NCBI RefSeq assembly: GCF_006546835.1
Contig: NZ_VICB01000003.1
Coordinates: 1-64,000 of the forward strand
Direction of reading: 5' to 3'
Length of the DNA stretch: 64,000 bases
DNA from: Actinomyces johnsonii
Lineage (GTDB): Bacteria; Actinomycetota; Actinomycetes; Actinomycetales; Actinomycetaceae
Shown here: positions 17,626 through 27,217 of the stretch, in pieces
Position numbering within the stretch: the first letter of the stretch is position 1
Layout of the letters: each line of letters begins with the position of its first letter
Notes under the pieces: generated by a model
The model's database searches: none
What the model was told of the DNA's origin: nothing
What the model saw: only the letters and a program-made list of their open reading frames with translations
Translations under genes and position numbers: made by a program

Positions 17626-18021
17626 ATGCTCCCCAATGATGCTTCTGATAAAAGTGGTGAGAAGAAGTTAGTTCCAAATAGAAAGATCAACGCAATTTCA
17701 AAAGTAAAAGCCAGAGTCGACCAAGCGGTAGAAGTTATAGCCAAAAACCCTCAACTGGGAGTCGGTTTACCTGGAGGAGGTTCTCAGCGCTCGAAGGGAC
17801 ACATTTCTAGTATAGGGCAGTTCACGGCGACACTGTCCGACGCGTGGTCGTCATCTGCCGCGAAAAAGGAGGCTGAAGAGATTGAGTCTAAAGTTGGTAA
17901 AGCTCGCGAAATTATCGTCTCCGTTCAGGATCAGGTCGCAAAAGCTCTTTCCGAAGAGCAGAATTTGAGGCCGGAGGTCGAGGAGGGTAGCGATGAATCA
18001 TTGCCTAAGTGGGACGAGTAG
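17626..18021 (+). CDS. Small WXG-like helical partner of cassette 1
   Basis: 131 residues, predicted helical and charged, starting at ATG 17626 with AAAGGA upstream of the start. A basic N-terminus, a Gly-rich turn (GVGLPGGGSQ) and the motif DAWSSSAAKKEAEEIE place W-x-S at a helix turn, as in the small proteins of cassettes 2 and 3 and the Esx-like protein at 3526. The tail is acidic and ends PKWDE; the other two end with Lys/Glu-Trp near the C-terminus as well. It lies 17 bases after the ATPase gene and 57 bases before the large gene. I infer a secretion partner or chaperone, comparable in role to the Lap/WXG-like partners of LXG toxins; no family assignment is certain. Confidence 0.7.
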   Translation: MLPNDASDKSGEKKLVPNRKINAISKVKARVDQAVEVIAKNPQLGVGLPGGGSQRSKGHISSIGQFTATLSDAWSSSAAKKEAEEIESKVGKAREIIVSVQDQVAKALSEEQNLRPEVEEGSDESLPKWDE

Positions 18022-18078
18022 TGCACGTACAGCAGCGCAGTGATCTGCTAAACCGCAAAAATATCGAGGAGCAAAAGA

Positions 18079-20133
18079 ATGGTTTATGTAAGTCTGGATG
18101 TGGAAAAGCTTCTGAAGTTCGTGTCGTCATTGCAGGGCTGGGGAGATAAAGCGATGCAGGAAAGTGACGAGATCAAAAAACTTAACGAACATTGGGATCC
18201 TCCAGCCGTAAAGAGTATCGGATCGGATACAAACCCGGGCGACCCAACATCCGGAGATGCAAGTGGACTGGCATCAGTGCGATCACTAGGAGACTATCTA
18301 AGTAGAATTATTGCAACAGATCTCAAAAGGCGCTGCAAGGAAGCGCAGCAAATGAACTCTGACGGTATCTTGACCAAGACTCCCGAAGGTAGACTCACCT
18401 ATTTTCTTCCAGATGACGCGGAGGATACGGCTGCTAACGTCGAAAAAAACAATACGGAAGCAGCGAAAAAGGCTAAACAACATGCCGAGGAGCTCGGAGA
18501 TATCGATAGACCTGGAGGGCGCTCATCACGGGGGCGGCACCGCACGAGCGGGGAAATTATTGATGATATGGAAGAAAACAAAGACAATCCAGTGTACGGA
18601 AACGTATTTTTGAAAAGCATTCAGCCTGATAAATTTATACGCTTGTATAAAACTCAAAAGGTCATATACCCAAAGACTAAATCGATATTTTCCCACATTC
18701 TAGCGAGCGCTAGTCAAATTGAAGAGAATGGCCTTGATCTGGCTACGACATTCACTAACGGTCTCCAAATTGGTAACCCAAGTAATAGCGATCAGTTCGA
18801 GAACCTGGCCACACTGAATGAGATGCTTCACGATGAAACAACCAAGTTTGGTACAAATTTCCTGATAAATATGGGTGACAATACTAGATTTGCTTATCCC
18901 AAAGATGCGAGCAAATACCCTTCGCAAGAGTATCACTCGCCACTTAATTTTGATGTACATAATGGAGTACTAAGCGCCATGGGGCGTAACCCTGTAGCGG
19001 CTACGAAGTATCTATATGGAGTAGATCACAATGGAGTATATAATAAGGAATTAGCGAAAGCAAGATGGGGCGGACTTAAAAATCGAGAAACGCTCGATCA
19101 GGAAGACGCTACTTCTGCAATGAAGGCCGCGTCCACGCTTAGGACGGATAAGGATTATGGTGAACAGGCAACTAGAGTGACTGCGCTATCGTTGAAATAT
19201 GCGGCAGATAATATTCCAAAATCGCAATATACTGATCAGGTTAAAAAGAATGTCTCCGTTATGGTTGCTAACTGCCCTGAGGAGGTTCATAATATTGCTA
19301 ACGGTCAACAAATCAAATCGTCCCTGCAAATCCCGATGCCTGAAGGTTCGGAAGGTGCGGAAGCTCAGATGAAAGTTAACAGAAACACCATTTCAACTGT
19401 GATATATAACGTCATAGATAACAAAGATGCTGCAGTCACTATTTCGTCGGTAGTTGGCCACCATGCGATTGATAACAAAAGTAATATGGGTACCATTGAC
19501 GGGTTGGAGGCTAAGTATAGAGAGGCTGGGGCAGATCTTGGTTACTTAGAACATATTGCTAACATGCGTTTTAATGATAATAAGGAGGACAAACAGAATG
19601 CTAAAAATACTTCGGATGCTGTTGGGGGGGCATTTCGAACAGTCATTGGCTCACTATTGCCGAAAGGCTTCGATATTGCATGGAGCATAGGAACTTCTAT
19701 TGCTGATGCTGTGGACGCGAACAATCTTAAAGACAAAAATGGCAATAAGATTGATGTAGACAATGTTCCTCCTATCTCGAATGAGGAGTATCTAAAAAAC
19801 CTAGCAATTACAGAAGCCGTCAATACCGGACTGATGAAAGCTGAACCAAACGTCTCAGTTCCGCAAACAATTAGCAAGGAAGAAGATGGGGTTGAAACTT
19901 CGACTGTAACTGTAAATATTACCGATAGTGAAGGTAGAGTCATCATACCAAACGAATATGATCCGACATATGGCGCTGCTCTCGATAGTTTTAAAACGAA
20001 GTTAGAAGGGTCGGAAAAAAAGTTGTCTAATGCTATTGATGACGTCGATGAGGGATCGGACGGTGCCAAGAAGAGGTTTGCTGCGGGGAATGATGTCAAT
20101 GCTGGAGGGATCGTGATTTCAAAAGGAAGATAA
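18079..20133 (+). CDS. Large candidate T7SS substrate, cassette 1 (DUF6571-like)
   Basis: 684 residues with AGGAG 7 bases before ATG 18079. The N-terminus MVYVSLDVEKLLKFV is shared in pattern with the large proteins of cassettes 2 and 3, as is a block at about 90-125 (a Glu/Asn-rich helix, GI, then G-x4-Y-x2-PDD). The middle is helical. Around residues 510-540 a Gly/Val/Ile-rich hydrophobic stretch (GGAFRTVIGSLLPKGF) occupies the same place as hydrophobic stretches in the paralogues. The C-terminus ends GGIVISKGR, near to RGIVIDKS in cassette 2. The protein resembles actinobacterial proteins I know as DUF6571, but I cannot confirm this. No enzymatic motif seen. Much AT-richer than the upstream ATPase gene. 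Position suggests it is exported by the adjacent T7SS; toxin activity is speculation. Confidence 0.72.
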   Translation: MVYVSLDVEKLLKFVSSLQGWGDKAMQESDEIKKLNEHWDPPAVKSIGSDTNPGDPTSGDASGLASVRSLGDYLSRIIATDLKRRCKEAQQMNSDGILTKTPEGRLTYFLPDDAEDTAANVEKNNTEAAKKAKQHAEELGDIDRPGGRSSRGRHRTSGEIIDDMEENKDNPVYGNVFLKSIQPDKFIRLYKTQKVIYPKTKSIFSHILASASQIEENGLDLATTFTNGLQIGNPSNSDQFENLATLNEMLHDETTKFGTNFLINMGDNTRFAYPKDASKYPSQEYHSPLNFDVHNGVLSAMGRNPVAATKYLYGVDHNGVYNKELAKARWGGLKNRETLDQEDATSAMKAASTLRTDKDYGEQATRVTALSLKYAADNIPKSQYTDQVKKNVSVMVANCPEEVHNIANGQQIKSSLQIPMPEGSEGAEAQMKVNRNTISTVIYNVIDNKDAAVTISSVVGHHAIDNKSNMGTIDGLEAKYREAGADLGYLEHIANMRFNDNKEDKQNAKNTSDAVGGAFRTVIGSLLPKGFDIAWSIGTSIADAVDANNLKDKNGNKIDVDNVPPISNEEYLKNLAITEAVNTGLMKAEPNVSVPQTISKEEDGVETSTVTVNITDSEGRVIIPNEYDPTYGAALDSFKTKLEGSEKKLSNAIDDVDEGSDGAKKRFAAGNDVNAGGIVISKGR

Positions 20134-20599
20134 TGGTTGATGGGTTGCTGCGGTGAGAAGAGGAGTGCACGTCGGGGCTTGGCGTGATCCAACTGCACAA
20201 AGAATCCGTGCGGCGATGATGAAGGTGTCTAAGTTATTCCCATTAACGGCGAAGTCATGGCGTCGATGTCGTCTTCCAGCGCGATCGCCTTGTCATGGCA
20301 GGCTGTGGCTCGGGTCCTCAAGGACGTGGCCGGTCTCAGGGATTGGCGGTATATGTGTCACAGTCGGGCCACGATCCTGTCGCTGGCCGTGGTCGACGTG
20401 CCAGCCGGCTGTCGTACCTGAACGGCGGTCTGGGGGTGGTCGCAACGCTACCTACCTAACCGTCTTGCAGGCTCCACTTGCAAGATAGTCAGGTTCCGCT
20501 CATCAACTGGACCACTCGCCGCATACCTTAGATCCGGATACTTTTTCAGTGCTACGTGGGGCAGCGGGGGAGGGTAGCCCGATTATCGGCTGCCCGCCC
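20134..20599. other. Spacer after cassette 1
   Basis: About 470 bases with GC content returning toward the chromosome average. Short open frames exist, but none has a convincing start or resembles a known protein. No hairpin terminator stands out. It joins cassette 1 to the tetR fragment. Confidence 0.4.
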
Positions 20600-21003
20600 T
20601 TATCTCCTCCAGTCGCCCAGGGCTCCTTCCAGGCAGCCCAGGGTCGCGTCGATGAGGCTGTGGCGCTGGTCGTCGGGGCAGCCTGCGTGCACCCAGCGCA
20701 GGCAGGCGTCGTCGAGGAAGCCGAGGTAGCCCCACAGGGCGAAGTCGTCGCGGTGGCCCCGGCTGCCGCCGACCACTTCCGCCAGTGCCGCCACCGCCGC
20801 CTCTCGCGCCTCCCGCCTGACCCGGGCTGCCTCGTCTCCCGGGTCGTGACCGGCCAGCACCTGGTAGGTCACCCAGCCGGGGGAGCGCTCGGCGATGAAG
20901 TCCAAGTAGGTCAGCACCGAGGTCCGCACCCGGTCCCGGGCCGACGATCCCTCCGGCAGGGCGTCGTCGGCCCGACGGGTGCGCTCGGCGAGCTCGTCGG
21001 TCG
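20600..21003 (-). pseudogene. 3' fragment of a tetR gene (copy of the gene at 31174)
   Basis: On the minus strand this encodes about 134 residues matching the C-terminal two thirds of the TetR protein at 31174-31788: shared blocks include LPEGSSARDRVR, VLTYLDFIAERSPGW, VGGSRGHRDDFA and GCLEGALGDWR. Homology stops at DELAERT, so the DNA-binding helix-turn-helix is missing and unrelated sequence is joined upstream. The stop is TAA at 20600-20602, where the intact gene ends in TAG. It marks the right-hand edge of a duplicated segment. Confidence 0.88.
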
Positions 21004-22204
21004 TGGACTGTGGTAGCTGGGTGTTGAGATTGGTCTTGTCCGGTGAAGTGTCGGTGCCATCGGCGACCCTTGTTTGCTCCAGCCGGGAGCGCTCCTGGCT
21101 GAGTCCGGCTCTCTGGTGCACCAGGAGAGCAGTGGTGATGGCGGGCGTCATCGGTCTGAGCCTGGTTGGCGCTTCAGTGCGCGATGAAGATGATTGCGGC
21201 GCTTTCCAGTTCAAAGGCGTGGTCGACGGACCTGGCTGCACAATCGTCGAGGGGAATGTCTTTTATCGCTTTCAACCACGGCTCGGCCGAGGCGCGCGAC
21301 CCGACCGTCCCGGGGTGAAGTAAAGGGAACGCGTTACCAGATACGGGTGTTTCCGCGTGGCTTGCTAGTCGGGGGGAAGGGCCCCGAGCGGTCTCGTGGT
21401 AGCGGGTATTGAGCGGGTCGATCGCGTTATCCGTGTGCGAATGACACAGCGGGTCTCGGCGTCGTGCTCCGGGGAATGGCAGGAGCTTGCGCCCACGATG
21501 ACTTCGACAGCTGCACGATCGTGGAACTGGGACAGCGTCTTACCGAGGTGCACACCTTTGGCGAAGCGGTCTTTGGCCGCGGCCCTCGGACGGGGGCCGA
21601 GCAGACCGGCCTGGAGGGACCTTACGATCGCGTCGTGATGCCTCCCGCCGGCATAAGCGGGGGCTGTTGTGGATCGGGCACGACGCACTGCCGACGACCG
21701 TCTGCCGCCCAATGATACTCGATCCGTCTCCCACAGGCCCTTTCGGGGCCGTCGCGGACCGTGATCAGCGCATCTCGGCGCCCTAGGTTTCCCTTAGTTC
21801 AGAGAACGTATCCATGAAAACCATGGCTTAGTCAGGAAGGTGCCCGGCTCTCCTCGGCGTGGAGAACACCCAGGGGTGGGCAAGAGGCCCCGTGCCCTCG
21901 GCACCGTCGTCGGCCCGAAGGACCCGGAATGTTGCCTCCCCCCGTTTCCACGCTCACGCCTATGACCGCGTGGAAACACACGCGATGGGGCGTGGCGCAC
22001 CCGCCCGTGACGGACCTTTGAGCACAAGTGCATCGAGGAGGACCACCGGATGCGGCGGGTTCAACGCATCCGGTGGCATGCTCGCCCGCTGAAGCCGACC
22101 CGCCGGCCACCCTTCCTGCGCGAGTTCGGCTGATCGCATCCCTGCCAGGCACCGGGATGCCGTGGGAGTGCACGATGATCCTCCCCTGGGGCCAGGGCAC
22201 ATGC
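21004..22204. other. Gene-poor remnant region
   Basis: About 1.2 kb of high-GC sequence without a convincing intact gene. Overlapping short frames on both strands lack ribosome binding sites and mostly show amino-acid composition typical of random GC-rich DNA. A minus-strand stretch at about 22140-22353 (around PKPERQPGGVDRVVLS) resembles one at about 27480-27600 (PKRWLEGNNQVVLSTG), so an eroded gene shared by both regions is likely. Confidence 0.45.
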
Positions 22205-22682
22205 TTACGTGATAGTACGACCCGGTCGACGCCCCCGGGCTGCCGCTCCGGCTTGGGCACGATCACCGGATCGAACGAGCCATCCCAATCCCCGCAGGAC
22301 CCGCCGGAGCGATCTCGATGAGTACGGTCATTGGCCCGCACCCCGTTGCGCACGTTCGTACCCGCTCGGGCGGGTACGTCCGGCGCGGGCGGGGCCGGTG
22401 GGAAGCTCCTGGATGTTTGATCGCAGGATGGGGAGAACTGCCTTTGACGGGGCGAGCGCGGGTGGCGACGATATTTGCGAGCAGTCCTCCAGGTACTCCG
22501 GAAGGTGAAGTTGTTGCGGTGGCACCGACTACCGCAACAACTTCGCCAGTGCCGTCACGGTGGCTTCGTGCATCTCGTGTCTTAACCGAGCTGATTTGTT
22601 CGGTTTGCGCCATGACAATTTGGGATGTCAAACCGACTGACGGGGTATGTGTGCCGGTATTGCTGCAGTGTTCATTGTTGGT
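22205..22682. repeat. Diverged direct repeat ahead of ATPase-tail copy 2
   Basis: This stretch aligns in order with about 27495-28159. Shared landmarks are the GGTCATYGGCC.GC block (22324 and 27608), the GGATGGGGAGAAC block (22427 and 27944), CGAGCGCGGGTG (22452 and 27971) and an ACCGACTG..CTGCAG segment just before each ATPase-tail remnant. It shows that the duplicated unit extends upstream of the ATPase fragment. Confidence 0.7.
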
Positions 22683-23109
22683 TGTTCTGGAGAGGCGTGA
22701 TGGTACTGTGAGGAGGGTGGGGCTGGAGTCTAAGCCTGATGATCTCAAGGGTCTTTTGAAGGATGAGCCTGAGAACACGCTCATTGTTATTGACGATTTC
22801 GAGATTATGGGAGGCGATCATGCTCTTGGGCCCGTGATTGAGGAGCATTTGAGGACGTGCCGGGATGCGAATGGCGGTGTCCTGGTGGGCTGCGGAATCG
22901 ATGAGGTGGCGGGCATGTACCGGGGCGTGGTGGCCCAGGTGCGCAAGACCCGTACGGGTCTGATTCTGGCGCCGAGGTCTTCTGAGGATGGGACGTATCT
23001 GTCGGCGAGGTTGCCTCGTTCCACCGGGGGCGCGGTTCCCAAGGGCCGGGGCGTCATGGTGACGACGGCCGGCTGGTCCTGGGGAGTGACAAGCATATTC
23101 ACAAAGTAA
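22683..23109 (+). pseudogene. Copy of the 3' end of the EssC/EccC-like gene (tail copy 2)
   Basis: In frame, this encodes about 135 residues equivalent to the last part of the ATPase at 13001-17608, starting at VLERRDG and running through NTLIVIDDFEIMGGDH, the Walker B region of the third ATPase module. DNA from 22799 to about 22960 matches 17303-17464 with about two differences. The end diverges (SIFTK instead of VPKIDS) after a short insertion, yet an echo of the original gene end (GTGCCGA.AATCGA..., then GACTGAAAGGA) occurs at 23171-23204. There is no start codon or upstream ATPase module, so it is not a functional ATPase. Confidence 0.9.
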
Positions 23110-23485
23110 GGGGAATGTTGCCTGGAATATGTGAATGTGGGTGATCGTCATATCTCTAGAATAACTCCGCAAGTGCCGACAATCGACGAAGAGGACTGAA
23201 AGGAGAGTGCAACAAATAATAGTTCGTAACTGCTTGAATCGATGGGAGAATTTTAGGAAAATCAAAGTAGCCGTCGGTGTAGCGTTGTCGATTGAAATAC
23301 GAGGGTAGGCAGGAATACTGCAGAAGTTGATAGAATCGGAGAAAATTAACGAAAACCTATTCTAAGAGTAACAGCGTCGACTATCAGCAGACCTCAGCCT
23401 CTGGCGTTTAATTCACATAAATGTTGATCTCGATGCGATATCTATGCATCTATAGAATTCTTCTTCGCGAGGATCAAACTATCTT
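23110..23485. other. AT-rich leader of cassette 2
   Basis: About 375 bases of AT-rich sequence after the ATPase-tail copy. The part near 23415-23430 (TCACATAAATGTTGAT) matches 28500-28515 before cassette 3 (TCACTCAAATGTTGAT), so the leader is conserved between cassettes and may carry the cassette promoter. No -35/-10 pair is convincing enough to place. Confidence 0.45.
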
Positions 23486-23866
23486 ATGAGTGCAACACCC
23501 GAACCAAAACCTCCCGAGTCTACTAGCTATTTTCCGTCGCCTGAACTACCGTCACGTGAAAATAGGAAGAAGGTCGCATTACGATATGTACTTGATTCGA
23601 TTTCTGAAGCCGTACAGGATCTAGGAGCAGACTTTGTAGATACAGGAGCAGCGTCCCCATCCGAAAGTATTGTAAATGGTCTTGGCGGTGATGGGAGTGT
23701 GTGGAAGTCCACCCTAGCAGAAGAAATGCGCGCCGATATTACGGGAATAGTTAGAAAGATCACTTCATGTCTTTCTTCCGAAAAAGAGAAAGTCTCTGGT
23801 GAATGGAGTAATGAACCCGATCTCGTCGACGGTAATGACCCTAGAGGGAAATGGAGAACACAATGA
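23486..23866 (+). CDS. Small WXG-like helical partner of cassette 2
   Basis: 126 residues. A Pro-rich N-terminus (about 1-28) is followed by a helix beginning KKVALRYVLDSI, then GLGGDGSVWKSTLAEEMRAD, a Gly turn followed by W-x-S and an amphipathic helix as in WXG100-type hairpins. The C-terminus ends GKWRTQ. It is strongly similar to the cassette 3 small protein (shared LALRYVLD-type helix, ADF, SPSES, GLGG.GS.WKSTLA) and more distantly to that of cassette 1. The stop overlaps the ATG of the large gene by four bases, so the two are translationally coupled, which suggests a physical complex. Confidence 0.78.
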   Translation: MSATPEPKPPESTSYFPSPELPSRENRKKVALRYVLDSISEAVQDLGADFVDTGAASPSESIVNGLGGDGSVWKSTLAEEMRADITGIVRKITSCLSSEKEKVSGEWSNEPDLVDGNDPRGKWRTQ

Positions 23867-25935
23867 TCCATGTTTCTCTTGATCCCGAGGGCCTGCAGAG
23901 AGTAATTACTGGTCTCTCGAACTACGGGACTAAAGCACGGGAATGTCGCGAGTCCGTAAAGAATACTAACGACCGCAACGATTCTCCAACTGATCTCGCT
24001 TCCTCATTAGATATCATTTCAGGCTCAGCCGACGCCTTGGAAGACAAAGCCAAGGATCTCCAGGCTCGGCTAGATTCCGCCAAAGCGGCTAACGAAAGTG
24101 GAATTACGCCGATGGGAGCGGACGGGACAATTTCTTACGTAATCCCAGAAGGACTAAATGATACAGCTGATACTGTGCTTCGGTATAATCACGTCGAAAT
24201 AGTTAATCAAGCTAGGGCGGATGCTGCTGCGCTTTATCAGGCGAAGAACTCTTTGAATGGACGTTCCGACGATGGGCGAACATTTAATGAAATTCTCGAA
24301 GGAATGAGTAGGCTGTGCGATAGTCCTATATATTCTGTGGGGCTGATAACCGTGCTAGGGAAACAATCTCCTCTCACGGAGGCAGATTTTAATAAGAGCG
24401 GATCTAAGCGATTTCTCGAGATTATGCAGATGGTTAATGAATCGCATATTCCTGAGATCTTGAGCCCGGGATTTGAAAACTTATCTCACGTCCTAGCTTC
24501 TGCCTCTCGAAGGGGAAATGGCGGAGCCGAGTTTGCAGAGGAAATTTATCAAGCTAGTAGCTCGGATTATGCGGCTCGACTTTCCCTTAATGCTGCTCTC
24601 TCTGAATGTTCGGCGCCTTTTGGCTCCGATTTCCTTACACATCTGGCTAGCGCGTATGAGAAGGATGACGCCAACAGGTTTAAACAGTACTCACAGTATA
24701 TTAACCACACTGAGTATAATTGTGATGTGCTTGGAGGTGTCCTTCAAGCTATGGGAAAGAATCATGAAGCGGCAAGAAAATACTTAGGTGGTGAGGGAAG
24801 AATTGGTAGCGATGGAGGATGGATACCCAGTGACGAAATGAAGCAGCGATGGGAGCTACTGAAACATCGAGAATGGAATGCGGCCGGACGGACTGGTTTT
24901 ACAGCCGCGATGGCTGGTGCAGTTCCGGATCGAAATCTTTCAAATGACCCTGGTGAGAAAGCTCGAGCGACCTGGGTGGCCGGCCAGTCTCTTGATTATA
25001 GCGCAAGTGTGAAAAAAGACGACTACACTGATGATATGAAAAGAAATCTTTCGGTTGTACTCGCGAACTGCAGAGAAGAGATACATAGTGTTGCCAACGG
25101 AAAGGGTACATTGGGGCTGAGTTTTCCCGGAAACCCCGATCCAGCGAATCCAGATAAATATGGTAGAAATACATTGGCGACGGTTCTGTATCGGGTAATG
25201 GATAATCAAGATGCTGCTACTACTATTTCCGCGGCTGTCTCAGACTATGCTTTGAATATAGTTCCCGATCCGGATAATATGGGTGGACTTAATGAAAAGT
25301 ATATTTCCGCTGCGAATGATACGGCTTTTCTTAGAGACATCTCGAATCAGCGAGCAATAGATAACAATGCTACACAGAATGAAAAATACAAATTAGCTAA
25401 TACGATCAGCTCTGTTGCTATAGCTGTAGGCGGGGTTGCTCTCGGGGTTGCTACTGATGGAGTTGCGGCTCCACTTGCATACGCTGGAACAACAGCACTT
25501 GTTAAGTCTCTGAGTGCAGATGTGGTGGGTAAAGAAATGGGAACGGACGTGTCAGTGCAACCGGAAGTTACCGATGCAGAGTATTTGGAGACCAGGCAGG
25601 TGACGGAAGCAGTCAACCGAGGCTTCGTAGCTGCCCCCGTCGATAGCCTATATGACAGTAGGGGGCAGCTAATCAGCCGAGAGGAATATGACAGAAGGAA
25701 CGAGGATCCTTCTGAGAATTATAGCGGCATGAAGATCACCGATAAGAATGGTCATGTTGTTCAACCTGAGCGTTATAATGTTACCTTCCGTGACGGGGTC
25801 ACTGAACTTAAGGATCAGATTAACAATCCTGAACTCAATCAAGGCGTGAAGGCCACTCGGGATGAGGCTGAGAATCTTAAGGAGCGCTTTGGTGAAAAGG
25901 CTAGAAGTCGAGGAATCGTTATTGATAAATCGTGA
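23863..25935 (+). CDS. Large candidate T7SS substrate, cassette 2 (DUF6571-like)
   Basis: 690 residues from ATG 23863, chosen because it overlaps the upstream stop exactly as in cassette 3 (an in-frame ATG at 23851 exists). The N-terminus MIHVSLDPEGLQRVI and the block DLQARLDSAKAANESGITPM at about 68-87 are nearly the same as in cassette 3. The middle is helical, with motifs also found in cassette 1 (VLQAMGKN, LANCREEIHSVANG, NMGGLNEKY). Residues about 515-545 form a Gly/Ala/Val-rich hydrophobic stretch (AIAVGGVALGVATDG), a possible membrane-inserting segment. The C-terminus ends RGIVIDKS. No cysteine-protease, nuclease or NADase signature seen. Low GC relative to the chromosome. Function as a secreted effector is inferred from context. 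Confidence 0.75.
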   Translation: MIHVSLDPEGLQRVITGLSNYGTKARECRESVKNTNDRNDSPTDLASSLDIISGSADALEDKAKDLQARLDSAKAANESGITPMGADGTISYVIPEGLNDTADTVLRYNHVEIVNQARADAAALYQAKNSLNGRSDDGRTFNEILEGMSRLCDSPIYSVGLITVLGKQSPLTEADFNKSGSKRFLEIMQMVNESHIPEILSPGFENLSHVLASASRRGNGGAEFAEEIYQASSSDYAARLSLNAALSECSAPFGSDFLTHLASAYEKDDANRFKQYSQYINHTEYNCDVLGGVLQAMGKNHEAARKYLGGEGRIGSDGGWIPSDEMKQRWELLKHREWNAAGRTGFTAAMAGAVPDRNLSNDPGEKARATWVAGQSLDYSASVKKDDYTDDMKRNLSVVLANCREEIHSVANGKGTLGLSFPGNPDPANPDKYGRNTLATVLYRVMDNQDAATTISAAVSDYALNIVPDPDNMGGLNEKYISAANDTAFLRDISNQRAIDNNATQNEKYKLANTISSVAIAVGGVALGVATDGVAAPLAYAGTTALVKSLSADVVGKEMGTDVSVQPEVTDAEYLETRQVTEAVNRGFVAAPVDSLYDSRGQLISREEYDRRNEDPSENYSGMKITDKNGHVVQPERYNVTFRDGVTELKDQINNPELNQGVKATRDEAENLKERFGEKARSRGIVIDKS

Positions 25936-26090
25936 ACCTTAGTCACGTAATAAAATGATCGGTCTCTGACTCGGGAGAATTTGAATGATCGCTACGTCGG
26001 ACAACTTCCCCTCTTAAAGATGCAGGGCCAGTGTGGTCAGTCGAGCTCGGATACTTAACGCGGTGTTCGTGCCCGCTCTCACGCTCTCTG

Positions 26091-27214
26091 GTGTCGCGTG
26101 TTGTTAGTTGTTTTGTGGTTGGTGTTTAGGATGATGGGGGGTATGGCGAATAGGCCTGCTCCTGGACTGGTTCTGCGTGAGGGTGACCTGGAGGTGCTCG
26201 AGTCCTGGCTGCGTGCCACGACGGTGCCGGCTGGTTTGGTGCGGCGGGCGCGGATCGTGCTCCTGGCTGCTCAGGGGGTGGCTAACAGTCGGATCGCGCA
26301 GGCGGTGGGGGTCAGCGTCCCCACGGTGGTCTCCTGGCGGCGCCGTTACCAGGCCGGGGGTGTGCGGGGGCTGGAGGACGCGCCCCGCTCGGGGCGTCCC
26401 AGGCAGGTGCCTCGGGAGCGGGTCGTGGCCGCTACCTTGGCGCCACCTCCCAAGAGGTACGGGGTCACGCATTGGTCGAGCCGGCTGCTGGCCCGTCACC
26501 TGGGCATCGGCAACGCCACCGTGGCGCGGGTGTGGCGCAGCTATGGGATCCAGCCCTGGAGGTCGGGGACCTTCAAGTACTCCACCGATCCCGAGCTGGT
26601 CGCCAAGGTCACCGACGTGGTGGGCCTGTACCTGGCACCCCCGGACAACGCCGTGGTGCTGTGCGTCGACGAGAAGTCCCAGATCCAGGCCCTGGACCGC
26701 ACCGCCCCGATGCTGCCCATGGCGCCGGGCAGGATCGAGCGGCGCACCCACGACTACACCCGGCACGCCACCTCCACCCTGTTCGCCGCCCTGGAGGTCG
26801 CCACCGGCCGCGTCACAGCCGCCTGCAAGCCCCGCCACCGCAGTACCGAGCTGCTCGTCTTCCTGCGCCAGGTCACGCGCGCCTACCCCGACGACGAGCT
26901 GCACCTGGTGATGGACAACTACGCAACCCACAAGACCCCCGAGGTGCGCGCCTGGCTGGAGGCCAACCCTCGCGTCCACGTCCACTTCACCCCCACCAGC
27001 GCCTCCTGGCTCAACATGGTCGAGATCTTCTTCTCCGTCATCGACCGTGCGGCCATCCGCCGAGGAGTCTTCACCTCCGTCAAGGACCTCAACACCAAGA
27101 TCCGCGCCTTCATCAACGGCTGGAACCAGCGCTGCCACCCATTCACCTGGACCAAGACCCCCGATGAGACCCTCACCAAATGCCAACCAAAAACAAACTA
27201 ACAACACAAGACAC
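26091..27214 (+). mobile_element. IS630-family insertion sequence
   Basis: About 1.12 kb bounded by imperfect inverted repeats of about 33 bases: 26091-26123 and 27182-27214, sharing GTGTC..GTGTTGTTAGTT at the outer ends. One transposase gene fills the interior. The flanks CTGG and CTAG next to the repeats make the exact ends and the TA target duplication uncertain. High GC, unlike the cassette genes on both sides, so it is a later insertion. It lies between cassettes 2 and 3 and interrupts neither. Confidence 0.85.
26131..27201 (+). CDS. IS630-family transposase
   Basis: About 356 residues from ATG 26131 (ATG 26143 also possible; the frame is open back to GTG 26098 inside the terminal repeat). 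N-terminal helix-turn-helix (about 30-70: GVANSRIAQAVGVSVPTVVS), then a second winged-helix region with RLLARHLGIGNATVARVWR, then the DDE catalytic core: D in CVDEKSQ, D in MDNYATHK and E in NMVEIFFS, the typical IS630/Tc1 arrangement. The reading frame is intact, so the element may still be active. Confidence 0.93.
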   Translation: MMGGMANRPAPGLVLREGDLEVLESWLRATTVPAGLVRRARIVLLAAQGVANSRIAQAVGVSVPTVVSWRRRYQAGGVRGLEDAPRSGRPRQVPRERVVAATLAPPPKRYGVTHWSSRLLARHLGIGNATVARVWRSYGIQPWRSGTFKYSTDPELVAKVTDVVGLYLAPPDNAVVLCVDEKSQIQALDRTAPMLPMAPGRIERRTHDYTRHATSTLFAALEVATGRVTAACKPRHRSTELLVFLRQVTRAYPDDELHLVMDNYATHKTPEVRAWLEANPRVHVHFTPTSASWLNMVEIFFSVIDRAAIRRGVFTSVKDLNTKIRAFINGWNQRCHPFTWTKTPDETLTKCQPKTN

Positions 27215-27217
27215 TAG

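Noticed and set aside
14021-17677. A 1218-codon open frame on the minus strand opposite the secretion ATPase
   Set aside because: It is a shadow: GC-rich third positions of the plus-strand gene suppress stop codons on the other strand. It has His/Arg/Pro-rich composition and no domain.
21365-21712. Possible transposase fragment in the spacer after the tetR fragment
   Set aside because: No conserved catalytic or DNA-binding motif could be matched; frames on both strands are equally open.
26104-27207. A 367-codon frame opposite the transposase
   Set aside because: Antisense shadow; the plus-strand frame contains the DDE residues.
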